From: Micromonospora sp. C95
GTDB lineage: Bacteria; Actinomycetota; Actinomycetes; Mycobacteriales; Micromonosporaceae
Direction of reading: 5' to 3'
Assembly (NCBI RefSeq): GCF_018070465.1
Contig: NZ_JAGPXT010000005.1
Span: 62,001-126,000, forward strand
DNA length: 64,000 bases
Part shown: piece after piece, positions 1 through 8,639 of the stretch
Position numbering within the stretch: position 1 is the stretch's first letter
Layout of the letters: each line of letters opens with the position of its first letter
Position numbers and translations under genes: made by a program
The notes under the pieces: generated by a model
The model's input: the letters and a program-made list of their open reading frames with translations, nothing else
Database searches by the model: none
What the model was told of the DNA's origin: nothing

Positions 1-1
1 C

Positions 2-445
2 GCCGGGATCGGGGTCGACGACCCTGGTCAGCGCTCCGGGAAGACCACCACCACGGTGGCGATGGACTTCGGTTGTGTCACCATCGATCGAAGCCTGAAG
101 CTCTACCTGTTCGGCACACCGGGCCAGACCCGTTTCGGGTTCATGTGGGACGACCTGGCCCGGGGAGCACTCGGCGCACTGGTGGTGGTCGACAGCGCCC
201 GGCTCGACGACTGCTACCCGGCGGTCGACTTCTTCGAACGGGCGGGACTGCCGTTCGTGGTCGGGGTGAACGCCTTCGACGGGCGGTTGGCGCACGACCT
301 CGGCGCGATCCGGTGGGCTCTGGCGATCGGCGAACATGTACCGATGGTGCAGTTCGACGCGCGGGACCGGCTCTCGGTCCGGGACGCCCTGCTGGTCGTC
401 CTGGATCGTGCGCTGGACCGGGCCACCCGGGAGAAACGGGCCTGA
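2..445 (+). CDS. Conservon-type small GTP-binding protein (CvnD-like), 5' end outside window
   Basis: The reading frame is open to the window edge, so the N-terminus with the P-loop is missing; an in-window GTG at 56 is probably internal. The visible 147 residues show the family's TTTTVAMDFG segment (switch I region), GTPGQTRF (G3 region, replacing DxxG) and VNAFDG in the G4 position. This matches the GTPases that close actinobacterial conservons, which also encode a sensor kinase-like protein, a roadblock/LC7 protein and a DUF742 protein. Those partners would lie upstream and are not visible. The likely role is a cytoplasmic or membrane-peripheral signalling switch. The family is clear; the specific function is unknown. 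Confidence 0.85.
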   Translation, partial: AGIGVDDPGQRSGKTTTTVAMDFGCVTIDRSLKLYLFGTPGQTRFGFMWDDLARGALGALVVVDSARLDDCYPAVDFFERAGLPFVVGVNAFDGRLAHDLGAIRWALAIGEHVPMVQFDARDRLSVRDALLVVLDRALDRATREKRA

Positions 446-487
446 GCCGACCGGCTCGCGGGCCCCTCGTGGGAAGGGGTGAGGCGG

Positions 488-1003
488 ATGAGAGGCGGAC
501 TGGACGAGACTCTGGCCCGGATGCGTCGGCGTGAGGAGGCGCTGCGCCGACGGGCTGCGGACCCGACCGTGCCGGCCGACGAACAGCCCGGTCCGGAGCC
601 GGGCCACGGGTCCGGTTCCGGTTGGGGCCGGACCGACAGCCGCAACGCGGGACCCGGCTGGGCCGGTATCCACGAACCGGCCCACGAGGCACCGCCCCGG
701 CACCCGGTGGAGGACGTGGCCGAGGCGCTGCGCGCGGCCGTCGCCGCGCATCCGGGGGCATCCGTCGCCGCTCGGGTCGAGCACGACGGGCAGGCGTACG
801 ACCTCCGGGTGGCCTGGGTCGACCAGAAGGTCACGGTGAGCGGACAGCCCGCCGCACCGCCACCTTCCTGGCCGCTGTCGGTGAAGACCGTCCCCGGTTG
901 GTCCACCGCTCAGGAGGGGCTGAGCGACGACCCGGCGGCCCGGCTGGCCGAGCTGATCCGCCGGGATCCGTCCCTGCTCACCGGGGAGGAGCCGGCGGGC
1001 TGA
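488..1003 (+). CDS. Hypothetical protein, 171 aa
   Basis: Not recognised. The ATG at 488 is preferred over GTG 479 because an AAGGGG/GAGG purine stretch lies just upstream. The N-terminal ~25 residues form a highly charged Arg/Glu helix. Residues ~26-75 are a Pro/Gly-rich linker, and the remainder is a compact alpha/beta-looking domain that starts with an alanine-rich helix (EDVAEALRAAVAAH). No signal peptide or membrane segment is seen. It lies 42 nt after the conservon-type GTPase and just before the AAA ATPase, so it could belong to the GTPase transcript. Function unknown. Confidence 0.6.
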   Translation: MRGGLDETLARMRRREEALRRRAADPTVPADEQPGPEPGHGSGSGWGRTDSRNAGPGWAGIHEPAHEAPPRHPVEDVAEALRAAVAAHPGASVAARVEHDGQAYDLRVAWVDQKVTVSGQPAAPPPSWPLSVKTVPGWSTAQEGLSDDPAARLAELIRRDPSLLTGEEPAG

Positions 1004-1026
1004 CCGGACGACGGGTGACCAGGCGC

Positions 1027-1032
1027 TAGGGT
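1027..1032 (+). promoter_or_regulatory. -10-like TAGGGT, leaderless start of AAA ATPase
   Basis: TAGGGT is followed by 6 nt and then the GTG at 1039, with no Shine-Dalgarno sequence. The spacing puts the transcription start at or next to the start codon. Confidence 0.5.
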
Positions 1033-1038
1033 CGGGCG

Positions 1039-3333
1039 GTGGGCGAACCCGAGCTGACCCTGATCGCGAGCCTGCGGCCGGCCGCACTGGACGCCCGGCG
1101 GGGCATCGTCCGGCTGCACCCGGAGGCGCTCACCGCCCTCGCGCTGCGCCCCGGTGACCCGGTCCGGCTGGCCGGGCGACGGGTGACCGCCGGCCTGGTC
1201 GCGGCGGCCGACGGCACGGCCAGCGCGGGACTGCTGCACGCCGACGACCTGATGCTGGGCAACCTCGGCGTCCGCGACGGCGGGCAGGTGCGGCTGAGCC
1301 CGAGTCCGGTGACTCCGGCCCGCCGGGTGCTGCTCGCCGGGCCGGCCGAGATCGTCGCGGTGGTCTCCCCGGAGATGCTGCGGCTGGCCCTGCTCGGCAA
1401 GGTGGTGACCACCGGCGACGACGTCTCCCTGCTGCCTCAGGACGTGCTGCCGGACGCCTCGACCCGCACCCTGGTCGAGGTGGCCCGGCGTAGCCTCGCC
1501 ACCCGGGTCGGCTACGCGTGGACCAGCACCCTGCTGCGGGTACTGGCCGCCGAACCGGATCCGGGCGCGCTGGTCACCATGGACACCCTCGTCGGCTGGG
1601 AGCACGGCCCGACGACCCACGGTGGCGCCGGGGCCGGCTCGGTTGCTCCCAGTCCGACCGGAGCAGACGGGCCGGGCGACGGCGGCACAGGGGGCGCCGG
1701 GACGAACGGCGGCCGACCGACGGGCACCGGGACGGTGGCCGACGGCCGGGACGGGAGCACGACCGGTCTTGACGTGCCGTCGGTGGACGAGTTGCCCGGC
1801 CTGCGCGCCCAGGCCGAGGAACTGACCGAGCTGCTCGACCTCGGTTTCCACCATCGGGAGGTGCTCAGCCGGCTGGGCACCACCGTGGCGCTGGGGGTGC
1901 TGGTGAGCGGTCCGGCCGGCTCCGGCAAGGCGGCCCTGGTCCGGGCGGTGGCCGCCCAGGTCGGTGCCCGGATGCATCCGCTCTGGGCGCCGGAGGTCGC
2001 GGCGTTGACCAACGACTCGGCAGCGGCCCGGCTGCGGGCGCTGACGGCGCAGGCGCTGGCCGGCGGGCCGGCCGTGCTGCTGGTGACCGACGTGGAGGCG
2101 CTGGCCCCGGCGGAGGCTGCCGGACCGGTGGCGACGGTGTTCCGGCAGTGCGTGGCACGGCTCGTCCAGGCCGGCGCGGCAGTGGTCGGCACGACCAGCC
2201 GGCCGGAGGCGGTCGACCCGGCCCTCCGCTCACCCGACCTGCTCTCGATGCGGATCGACGTACCGCTGCCCGACGCCACTCTGCGCCGGGAGCAGCTGAC
2301 CGTGCTGACCCGCCCGGTGCCGCTCGCCGACGACGTACGGCTGGACGAGGTCGCCACACGTACCCCCGGTTTCGTCGCCGCCGACCTGGCCGCGCTGGTC
2401 CGTGAGGCCGGGGTGCGCGCGGCGCTGCGGCAGAAGTCGGCGCAGACTCCCACGGTGCTGATGGCGGACTTCACCGCCGCCCTGGAGGTGATACGGCCGA
2501 CCACCATGGCCGCCGCCACCCTCGAACTGGCCCGGGTCACCCTGGACGATGTCGGTGACCTGGTGGAGGTCAAGCAGACGCTTACCGAGTCGGTGCTGTG
2601 GCCGTTGACCTACCCGGACACCTTCGCCCGGCTCGGCGTGCAACCACCACGCGGGGTGCTGCTCTACGGCCCGCCGGGCTGCGGCAAGACCTACCTGGTG
2701 ACCGCGTTGGCCGGGACCGGCCGGGCGAACGTGCTGTCGGTCAAGGGCGCGGAACTGCTCTCCAAGTGGGTCGGCGAGAGCGAACGCGCGGTACGGGAGC
2801 TGTTCCGTCGGGCCCGGGAGGCCGCCCCGACGCTCGTCTTCCTCGACGAGGTGGACGCCCTCGCCCCGATACGCGGCCAGGCCACCGACGGTGGGACCGC
2901 CGACCGGGTGGTGGCCGCGCTGCTCACCGAACTCGACGGGGTGGAGGCGCTGCGCAACGTCGTGGTGGTCGGCGCGACGAACCGTCCCGACCTGGTCGAC
3001 CCGGCGCTGCTGCGCCCGGGTCGGCTGGAACGGCTGGTGTACGTGCCGCCACCGGACGCCGAGGCCCGGACGGAGATCCTGCGCGCCGCCGCACGCAACG
3101 TGCCCCTCGCCGAGGGCGTCGACCTGCCCGCCGTCGGTACTGAGTTGGACGGGTTCTCGGCCGCCGACTGTGCGGCGCTGGTCCGGGAGGCCGCGCTGGC
3201 CGCGATGCGCGAGTCGCTGACCGCCTCCACGGTCACCGCGGAGCACGTCGCGGCGGCCCGGTCGCGGGTCCGTCCGTCCCTGGACCCGGCTCAGGTCGCC
3301 TGGCTCGCCGCGTACGCCGAACAGCGCGGCTGA
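1039..3333 (+). CDS. Cdc48-like tandem AAA ATPase with degenerate first ATPase site
   Basis: The 764-residue protein has an N-terminal double-psi-barrel-like region (about 1-140), a Gly/Thr-rich linker (~200-240) and two AAA modules. D2 is intact, with GPPGCGKT at 544-551 and Walker B FLDEVDA at ~601-607. D1 has GPAGSGKA at 291-298 (Ala replaces Thr/Ser) and VTDVEA around 349-354 (Thr-Asp where Asp-Glu is expected), so D1 probably does not hydrolyse ATP. The architecture resembles the actinobacterial Cdc48-like protein (Cpa) reported as a proteasome partner; that link is by family only. The start is GTG with a -10-like element directly upstream. It is convergent with the GNAT gene, with 10 nt between stops. 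Confidence 0.88.
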   Translation: MGEPELTLIASLRPAALDARRGIVRLHPEALTALALRPGDPVRLAGRRVTAGLVAAADGTASAGLLHADDLMLGNLGVRDGGQVRLSPSPVTPARRVLLAGPAEIVAVVSPEMLRLALLGKVVTTGDDVSLLPQDVLPDASTRTLVEVARRSLATRVGYAWTSTLLRVLAAEPDPGALVTMDTLVGWEHGPTTHGGAGAGSVAPSPTGADGPGDGGTGGAGTNGGRPTGTGTVADGRDGSTTGLDVPSVDELPGLRAQAEELTELLDLGFHHREVLSRLGTTVALGVLVSGPAGSGKAALVRAVAAQVGARMHPLWAPEVAALTNDSAAARLRALTAQALAGGPAVLLVTDVEALAPAEAAGPVATVFRQCVARLVQAGAAVVGTTSRPEAVDPALRSPDLLSMRIDVPLPDATLRREQLTVLTRPVPLADDVRLDEVATRTPGFVAADLAALVREAGVRAALRQKSAQTPTVLMADFTAALEVIRPTTMAAATLELARVTLDDVGDLVEVKQTLTESVLWPLTYPDTFARLGVQPPRGVLLYGPPGCGKTYLVTALAGTGRANVLSVKGAELLSKWVGESERAVRELFRRAREAAPTLVFLDEVDALAPIRGQATDGGTADRVVAALLTELDGVEALRNVVVVGATNRPDLVDPALLRPGRLERLVYVPPPDAEARTEILRAAARNVPLAEGVDLPAVGTELDGFSAADCAALVREAALAAMRESLTASTVTAEHVAAARSRVRPSLDPAQVAWLAAYAEQRG

Positions 3334-3343
3334 GCGCACCCGG

Positions 3344-3850
3344 TCAGCAGGCGGTCGCGTCGTCCAGCGAGATCTCGGCGTACACCCGGTCGTCGGCCTC
3401 GCGGAGCTTCGCGCCGCACTTCTCCAGCACGGACAGCGCGCCGCGGTTCTCCGGCGCGGTGTCCGCGACCACGGTCCGCATGCCGGCCGCCGCCGCCAGG
3501 TGCAACAGTTCCCGCAACGCTGCCGCGCCGATCCCCTGACCACGGGCCGACCGGCCGAGCCACATGCCGACCTCGGCGACACCGGGCTCGTCCCGTCGGC
3601 TCATCCGGATCATGCCGACCACCTCGCCGCCCGCCACGATCGCGTACATCGCGCGACGGGTGGACGCACCCAGCCCACCGAAGCTGGCCCGGTGGAACTC
3701 CCGGAACGCCTCCCGCCGCGCGTTCGACCAGCCGGCCGGCGCCTCCACCGGCGGCATGACGTCGGCCGGCTCCGCCTCGGCCACCGCCACCGAGAGCAAC
3801 GGTTCGAGGTTCCGCTCGTTTACCGGCTCCAACCGGACCGCACCAGTCAC
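3344..3850 (-). CDS. GNAT family N-acetyltransferase
   Basis: The 168-residue protein has the acetyl-CoA-binding signature RSARGQGIGAAAL (motif A, residues ~100-112), the usual preceding beta strand (VAEVGMWLG) and a later ALSVLEKCGAK helix with the Asn-Arg-Gly turn typical of RimJ/RimL-like members. It probably transfers acetyl from acetyl-CoA to an amine of unknown identity. The start is GTG with a GGAAG purine stretch about 10 nt upstream. It is convergent with the AAA ATPase. Substrate not predictable. Confidence 0.85.
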   Translation of the reverse strand: MTGAVRLEPVNERNLEPLLSVAVAEAEPADVMPPVEAPAGWSNARREAFREFHRASFGGLGASTRRAMYAIVAGGEVVGMIRMSRRDEPGVAEVGMWLGRSARGQGIGAAALRELLHLAAAAGMRTVVADTAPENRGALSVLEKCGAKLREADDRVYAEISLDDATAC

Positions 3851-3953
3851 GTGCCGCAGTCTTCCGCGCCCGGCGCCGCACGTCCACCCGGTTGGCGACG
3901 ACCGGCCCCTCCGGTGAAGCGGACCGACCGGTCGGGTCGAATCAGCTCCCGGG

Positions 3954-4910
3954 TCACGCTCCGCGATCGTCCGGCCGGGCGAACTCGCAGTACACGGCGG
4001 AGGCGTCGTCGGCCGCCTTGTGCCGACGCCGTCGGTCGGGATGGTCCCGTTCGGCGGCGCGGACCCGGTCGATGAGCGCGTCCGGGCCCTGCGTAGCCAC
4101 CACGTCCAGCAGGCCGGACCAGTCGAGCAACCCGAATTCCTCGACGACGGCGGAGGCGCCGTCGGTGAGCAGCACGGCGCGACGCAACGCCGCAGGTCCG
4201 TGCCGGGGCACCGTGCCGACCACCGCGTGGTAGGCGGCGTCCGGATCGGCGGCGGCGACCCAGTAACCGTGGGTACGGTTCATCCGCTCCCGCTGCGCGG
4301 TGACGGCACGCCGGAACCGGGTGGCCCGGTCGGCCGAATCGGGCAGCAGGTCGGCGGTATCCCGCAGGTCGGCCGCCGAGGTGGCCAATCGGTCGTCGAC
4401 CACCACGTCGACGCGACCACCGGTGTCGAGCACCAGCGGGCTGTCACAGAGCACCAGGTAGTCGACCTGGTCGCCGCCGTCGCGGAGCAGGCACACCGTG
4501 CTCGACGGGGTGCCGGGGTGATCGAGGTCGCACTGCTCGCCGTGGTCGGAGCGGACCGCGAGGATAGCCGCGGCCAGGTTGCTCACCAGCGTCGCGGCCG
4601 GGCGGGCGGCCTCCGCCAGGCCGAGCCGGGCGGCCAGGTGCCGGACATACCACTGCGGGCCGTGCACGCAGCCGGTGTCGAAGCCCTCCGGTACGGTGGC
4701 GCCGTCGAGCACTCCGACCAGCGGCCCGAACCGGAACACCAGGTCCTCGTTGACCGTCCGACCGGGTGGCGGGGCGGACGCGGACCGTACCCGCAGGTCG
4801 GGTGCGGTCCCGATCACCGCACCCCGGCGGCGCTCGTTCGAAGCCGCCTCGGGCACACCGGTCTCCGGGTGCGCCGTTCGTGCCGGTTGTCTGGGCCCCC
4901 CGCCGGTCAT
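3954..4910 (-). CDS. PP2C-like protein phosphatase domain protein
   Basis: The 318-residue protein carries PPM/PP2C-type metal-site features: NEDLVF and GVLDGAT near residues 55-75, VLLTDGAS in the middle and DDASAVY near the C-terminus, in the family order. The first ~30 residues are a polar, probably disordered tail. The overall match is weaker than for canonical PP2C, so it may be a divergent or specialised phosphatase. The ATG at 4910 is chosen because GGGGAGG lies 5 nt upstream; a GTG at 4916 is in frame but sits inside that sequence. It stands alone between GNAT and the DUF3263 gene. Confidence 0.75.
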   Translation of the reverse strand: MTGGGPRQPARTAHPETGVPEAASNERRRGAVIGTAPDLRVRSASAPPPGRTVNEDLVFRFGPLVGVLDGATVPEGFDTGCVHGPQWYVRHLAARLGLAEAARPAATLVSNLAAAILAVRSDHGEQCDLDHPGTPSSTVCLLRDGGDQVDYLVLCDSPLVLDTGGRVDVVVDDRLATSAADLRDTADLLPDSADRATRFRRAVTAQRERMNRTHGYWVAAADPDAAYHAVVGTVPRHGPAALRRAVLLTDGASAVVEEFGLLDWSGLLDVVATQGPDALIDRVRAAERDHPDRRRRHKAADDASAVYCEFARPDDRGA

Positions 4911-5027
4911 CGCCACCTCCCCCCGCCCCGGCTACCCACCTGGCGCCGGAAGACACTCCTTGACGTTGCGGGCACGACACGCGGGCTCGTCGCCGATCCA
5001 CGGCTGAGGGTGTGGTCGGCCCGCCCG

Positions 5028-5411
5028 TCAGCGACGGCGGGTGCGGGCCCGGGAGGCGCGCAGCCGCACCAGGCGACCCACCAGCACCGGGTCGGCAGCG
5101 AGGGCCGCCGGCTTGTCGAGCAGTGCGTTCAGCAGATGGTAGTAGCGGGTGGCCGAGAGCCCGAACCGGTCGCGGATGGCCTGCTCCTTGGCACCGGCGT
5201 GCCGCCACCACTGCCGCTCGAAGGCGAGCATCTCCCGCTCCCGCTCGTCGAGCGCCTCGGCCGGCCGAGCGGCAGTTTCCTCGGCCTCGACCCCGGCCTG
5301 CGGTTCATCCTGGGTCGGGGCCGTCTCGACCTCGGGGGCGGACCTCGGCGGCGGCACTGTGACGGCGTCCGGACCGGTCTGCGCTGCCGGGGTGGCGTCG
5401 GCGGGCTGCAT
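5028..5411 (-). CDS. DUF3263 domain-containing small protein
   Basis: The 127-residue protein has a Pro/Thr-rich N-terminal half. Its C-terminal domain EREMLAFERQWWRHAGAKEQ followed by IRDRFGLSATRYYHLLN matches DUF3263, a short actinobacterial helix-turn-helix-like domain. The ATG at 5411 is supported by GAGGAG 6 nt upstream; the same frame stays open much further upstream but without support. The function is probably DNA binding, by inference from the helical motif. The basic tail RASRARTRRR fits that. Confidence 0.8.
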   Translation of the reverse strand: MQPADATPAAQTGPDAVTVPPPRSAPEVETAPTQDEPQAGVEAEETAARPAEALDEREREMLAFERQWWRHAGAKEQAIRDRFGLSATRYYHLLNALLDKPAALAADPVLVGRLVRLRASRARTRRR

Positions 5412-5545
5412 GTGGCTCCTCAACGCGGGGGCGGCCGGCTCGGGCGACGCCAACCGGGCCCACCAGCGTAACCAGGGCCACCACCCGGCGCATCCGACCA
5501 CGCAGCCGGTGGGCGCGACCGACGGCGGTCGCGCCCACCGCCGGC

Positions 5546-6553
5546 TCAGGTGATGTCGCGTCGGCGCATCGTCCACAGCGCCGCGCCGAGGAAGAGCACG
5601 ACCCCGACGGTGAACAGCACCGACGAGTGCTGCCAGGTGATGTCCAGGGTGGCCGGCTCGCACTGACCGGTGTACGTCGCGTTGCACGACCGCCAGTCCT
5701 GGAGCGTGATCGTCTTGGTCATCCAGGCCAACGCGTAGGTGGGCAGCAGCCACGCCTCGGCGAAGCGGACCCCGGCGACATCCAGCAGGATCCCGAGCCC
5801 GACCTGACCGACCACCATCACCGCGATGGCACCGCCGAGCGCCATCGCGGTGTGCCGGCCGAGCGATGCCAGAGCGAAGCCCACCGTCGCCGCCACCAGC
5901 GCCAGCACGATGCCGCGCAAGCCGGTGAGCAGGAACGACTGCCAGGTCCCGGAGGTCATCCCCGCGGTGGTGCCACGCAGATTGGCGATCAGCCACATGC
6001 TGCCGAACCAGGCCGCCGTGGCGGGCAACGCCAGCGCGAGCAGTCCGGTGAGCAGGGCACCCAGCTTGGTCAGCAGGACGGTCAGCCGCTTGGGCCGCCA
6101 GAGCAGCAGGTTCATCATCCCGCCGGTGTTCCACTCGGCGCCGACGAAGGAGGCACCGACCACGAAGCCGACCATGCCCAGGATCGCGGCGAGCGGGATC
6201 AGCATCTCCCCGAAGGTCTCCCGGAAGTCGAAGGTCGAGGGCAGGTACCACCTCGCCTCGAACGCCTCGCGCGGCGGCGGGTTGATGCTCGCGCAGTCGG
6301 TGGTCCAGAACTCGGTGCCCTCCGCCTTGGCCCGCTCACAGGCGACGCGATCCTGCTCGCTGGCCCGGACCGCCTCCTGGTGGTCCGCCGCGGCGGCCCG
6401 TTCAGCCGCCGCCCGCTGCTCCGGGCCGATCTTCTCGTTGCTCAGGAACATGCCGGCCGCCACCAGGACCAGCACCAGCAGGCCACCGGCGGTCATCCAG
6501 CGGGCGAAGCGCCGCTTGGCCAGCCGGCGCAGTTCGGTACGGAAGAGACTCAC
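5546..6553 (-). CDS. ABC transporter permease (ABC-2 type)
   Basis: The 335-residue integral membrane protein has an N-terminal TM segment (~22-40), a large extracellular loop with two Cys and a WYLPSTF stretch (~41-115), and five further TM segments at the C-terminal side. This is the usual arrangement of ABC-2 permeases paired with a single ATPase. The GTG start at 6553 overlaps the TGA of the ATPase gene as GTGA, so translation is probably coupled. Substrate is unknown; such pairs often export peptides, lipids or drugs. Confidence 0.85.
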   Translation of the reverse strand: MSLFRTELRRLAKRRFARWMTAGGLLVLVLVAAGMFLSNEKIGPEQRAAAERAAAADHQEAVRASEQDRVACERAKAEGTEFWTTDCASINPPPREAFEARWYLPSTFDFRETFGEMLIPLAAILGMVGFVVGASFVGAEWNTGGMMNLLLWRPKRLTVLLTKLGALLTGLLALALPATAAWFGSMWLIANLRGTTAGMTSGTWQSFLLTGLRGIVLALVAATVGFALASLGRHTAMALGGAIAVMVVGQVGLGILLDVAGVRFAEAWLLPTYALAWMTKTITLQDWRSCNATYTGQCEPATLDITWQHSSVLFTVGVVLFLGAALWTMRRRDIT

Positions 6554-7560
6554 GCGCCCCAACCTCCTCCGGCGGGCGCGGACGGCGCCGTCCCGTCGAC
6601 TCGTACGGACTGGTCGACCTGCCGGTGCTGACCGGGTACCGGCGCGGTGGCGGTCAGTTCGAGGAAGACGCTCTCCAGATCGACCGCGATCGGCGCGAGT
6701 TCGCTGACGTAGAGGCCCTGCTCGGCCAGGAGTCGGGTGACCGTGGCGGGCTTGTCCACCCCGGCGAGCATCAGGTGGTCTTCGTTCGTGGTGACGCGTA
6801 CGCCCGCCCGGGTCAGCGCGGTGGCGGCGGCCGGCAGGTCGGTGACCGCCTCCAGCCGCACCCGGACCGCGCCGGACGAGTGCTGGGCCAGCACCTCGTC
6901 GACCGGGCCGAACGCGACCCGCCGGCCCAGCGAGATGATGGTGACCGAGTCGCAGATCAGCTGGATCTCGCCGAGGATGTGGCTGGACAGCACCACCGTC
7001 ATCCCGGAAGCGGCGAGATTGCGCATGAGCGTGCGCATCTCCCGGATGCCGCCCGGGTCGAGGCCGTTGGCCGGCTCGTCCAGAATCAGCAGTCGCGGGT
7101 TCTTGAGCAGTGCCGAGGCGACCGCCAGCCGCTGCTTCATGCCGAGCGAGTACGTCTTGACCCGCTCACCGGACCGGTCGCGCAGGCCGACCAGTTCGAG
7201 CACCTCGTCGACCCGCTGCTGGGGCAGGTCTCCGGCGCCGGCCAGCAGCGACAGCGTGTCCCGCGCGGTGAAGTGCGGGAAGAACTGCGGGCTCTCCACG
7301 ATCGCGCCGACCTGCGGTGCGACCTGGTCCAGCGTCCCGGGCACCTCGTGCCCGAGGATCGCCATCCGGCCGCCGTCCGGCCGGATCAGGCCGAGCAGCG
7401 TACGCAGCGTGGTGGTCTTACCCGACCCGTTGGGCCCGAGGAAGCCGTGTACCTGGCCCGCCTCGACCCGCATGTCGAAGCCGTCCAGGGCGTTGCGGGT
7501 GCCACGGCGTCGACTTCGATACGTCTTTCGGAGACCTTCGATTTCCAGGACAGCTGGCAA
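6550..7560 (-). CDS. ABC transporter ATP-binding protein, BcrA-like
   Basis: The 336-residue protein shows Walker A GPNGSGKT (42-49), a signature variant YSLGMKQRLAVA, Walker B LLILDEPANGLDP and a C-terminal accessory domain. The SLGMKQR signature is typical of bacitracin/lantibiotic-resistance-type exporters. The most likely start is TTG at 7560, with GGGGGAGG about 6 nt upstream; the frame continues to 7602 without a ribosome site. It forms an operon with the downstream permease. Two operator-like palindromes lie upstream, yet no GntR/YtrA-type regulator is encoded next to it. Confidence 0.9.
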   Translation of the reverse strand: MPAVLEIEGLRKTYRSRRRGTRNALDGFDMRVEAGQVHGFLGPNGSGKTTTLRTLLGLIRPDGGRMAILGHEVPGTLDQVAPQVGAIVESPQFFPHFTARDTLSLLAGAGDLPQQRVDEVLELVGLRDRSGERVKTYSLGMKQRLAVASALLKNPRLLILDEPANGLDPGGIREMRTLMRNLAASGMTVVLSSHILGEIQLICDSVTIISLGRRVAFGPVDEVLAQHSSGAVRVRLEAVTDLPAAATALTRAGVRVTTNEDHLMLAGVDKPATVTRLLAEQGLYVSELAPIAVDLESVFLELTATAPVPGQHRQVDQSVRVDGTAPSAPAGGGWGA

Positions 7561-7600
7561 GCTGCACCTCCCCCGTTGGTGTGTGGGCGACCACGACACC

Positions 7601-7635
7601 ATACGCGGTATGCAAGCGTAGGCAATACCCGGTAT
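7601..7635 (-). promoter_or_regulatory. Tandem operator-like palindromes over the ABC exporter promoter
   Basis: Two near-identical palindromic sites, ATACGCGGTAT (7601-7611) and ATACCCGGTAT (7625-7635), have centres 24 bp apart; the second is a perfect 5+1+5 palindrome. On the minus strand a TTGCCT hexamer, 16 bp and TATGGT form a plausible promoter that overlaps them. The arrangement suggests repression by a dimeric regulator bound on one DNA face. Confidence 0.65.
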
Positions 7636-7658
7636 GCAGCGCCACGCCGCAACAAACC

Positions 7659-8444
7659 TCAGGCGCAGATGACGTGCACCCCGGCCGCGCGGAAGGCGTC
7701 GACCACCTCGGGCGCGGCTCCGGAGTCGGTGACCAGCGTCTCGACCCGGTCGACCGGGCAGATCCGGGCGAAGGCGTGACCGCCGAGCTTGGACGAGTCC
7801 GCGATGATGACCACCCGCTTGGCCCGCGCCACCATGAGGTTGTTCATCGCCGCCTCACCCTCGTGATGGGCGGCGGCACCGAGGAGCGGATCGATGGCGT
7901 CCACCCCGAGCAGCGCCACGTCCAACGTGACCTCGCGCAGCAGCGCCCCGCCGAGCGGGCCGACCAGCTCGAAGGACTTCGGCCGCACCACGCCGCCGGC
8001 CACCACGACCTTCATCCGGGACCGGACGAGCAACTCGTTGGCGATGTTCAGCGCGTTGGTGACCACGGTCAGCTGGGCACCGTCGGCGTTCGTGTTGAGA
8101 TCCGGACGTACCGCAAGCGCCCGGGCCACCTCGGTACTCGTGGTGCCGCCGTTGAGGCCGACCACCGTGCCCGGGGAGACCAGCGCCGCGGCCGCCGCGC
8201 CGATGCGCTGCTTCTCCGCCGAGTGCTTGGCCGTCTTGTAGCGCAGCGGCAGGTCGTACGAGACGCCGTTGGCGACCGCCCCGCCCCGGGTGCGCGTGAT
8301 CATCTGCTGTTGCGCGAGTTGGTCGAAGTCCCGGCGGATGGTCGCCTGGGAGACGTCCAGCCGCTCGGCGGCCTCCTCCACGGTGACCCGGCCCGAGTCG
8401 GTGAGCATTTCGAGCAGGGCGTTCCATCTCGCGTAGCGGTCCAC
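7659..8444 (-). CDS. DeoR-family transcriptional regulator of the amino-sugar cluster
   Basis: The 261-residue protein has an N-terminal helix-turn-helix (RVTVEEAAERLDVSQATIRR) followed by the DeoR_C sugar-phosphate sensor domain (GLNGGTTSTEVA, VVTNALNIANEL, ADSSKLG). The GTG at 8444 has GGGAGG about 9 nt upstream; the open frame extends to 8489 without support. It is divergent from the SIS-ROK-nagA operon, so it probably represses that operon and is released by a sugar phosphate. This follows from the family and position, not from a proven operator. Confidence 0.9.
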   Translation of the reverse strand: MDRYARWNALLEMLTDSGRVTVEEAAERLDVSQATIRRDFDQLAQQQMITRTRGGAVANGVSYDLPLRYKTAKHSAEKQRIGAAAAALVSPGTVVGLNGGTTSTEVARALAVRPDLNTNADGAQLTVVTNALNIANELLVRSRMKVVVAGGVVRPKSFELVGPLGGALLREVTLDVALLGVDAIDPLLGAAAHHEGEAAMNNLMVARAKRVVIIADSSKLGGHAFARICPVDRVETLVTDSGAAPEVVDAFRAAGVHVICA

Positions 8445-8639
8445 CCCGGGCCTCCCGTGTCTGCACGATCGGTGCTTGGTTGCGTGCACACTAGTGCTCG
8501 AAACTACGAAGACGCAAAAACCAGCTCTGCGCGATCGCGTCTCCGGTTGCCATTTCCGATGGGTTTCACGCAGAATGACGCGCGAAAGACGGGATTAGCG
8601 AGCCGTAATGCGCAAGGCTCCGGCCTGCGAGGAGTTCTG
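8445..8639. promoter_or_regulatory. Divergent promoter region of the amino-sugar cluster
   Basis: The 195-nt spacer between the DeoR gene and the SIS gene holds a TAGTGT -10-like hexamer on the minus strand (8488-8493) for the regulator and the palindrome CGCGATCGCG (8530-8539). Several GAAA/TTTC half-sites (for example 8499-8510 and 8562-8587) resemble DeoR-type repeats. For the plus-strand operon TAATGC (8607-8612) is a candidate -10. No coding sequence is seen. Confidence 0.5.

Noticed and set aside
7317..8639. Extended upstream frame of the SIS gene
   Set aside because: It runs through the DeoR gene antisense; the ATG at 8640 with GAGGAG is the clear start.
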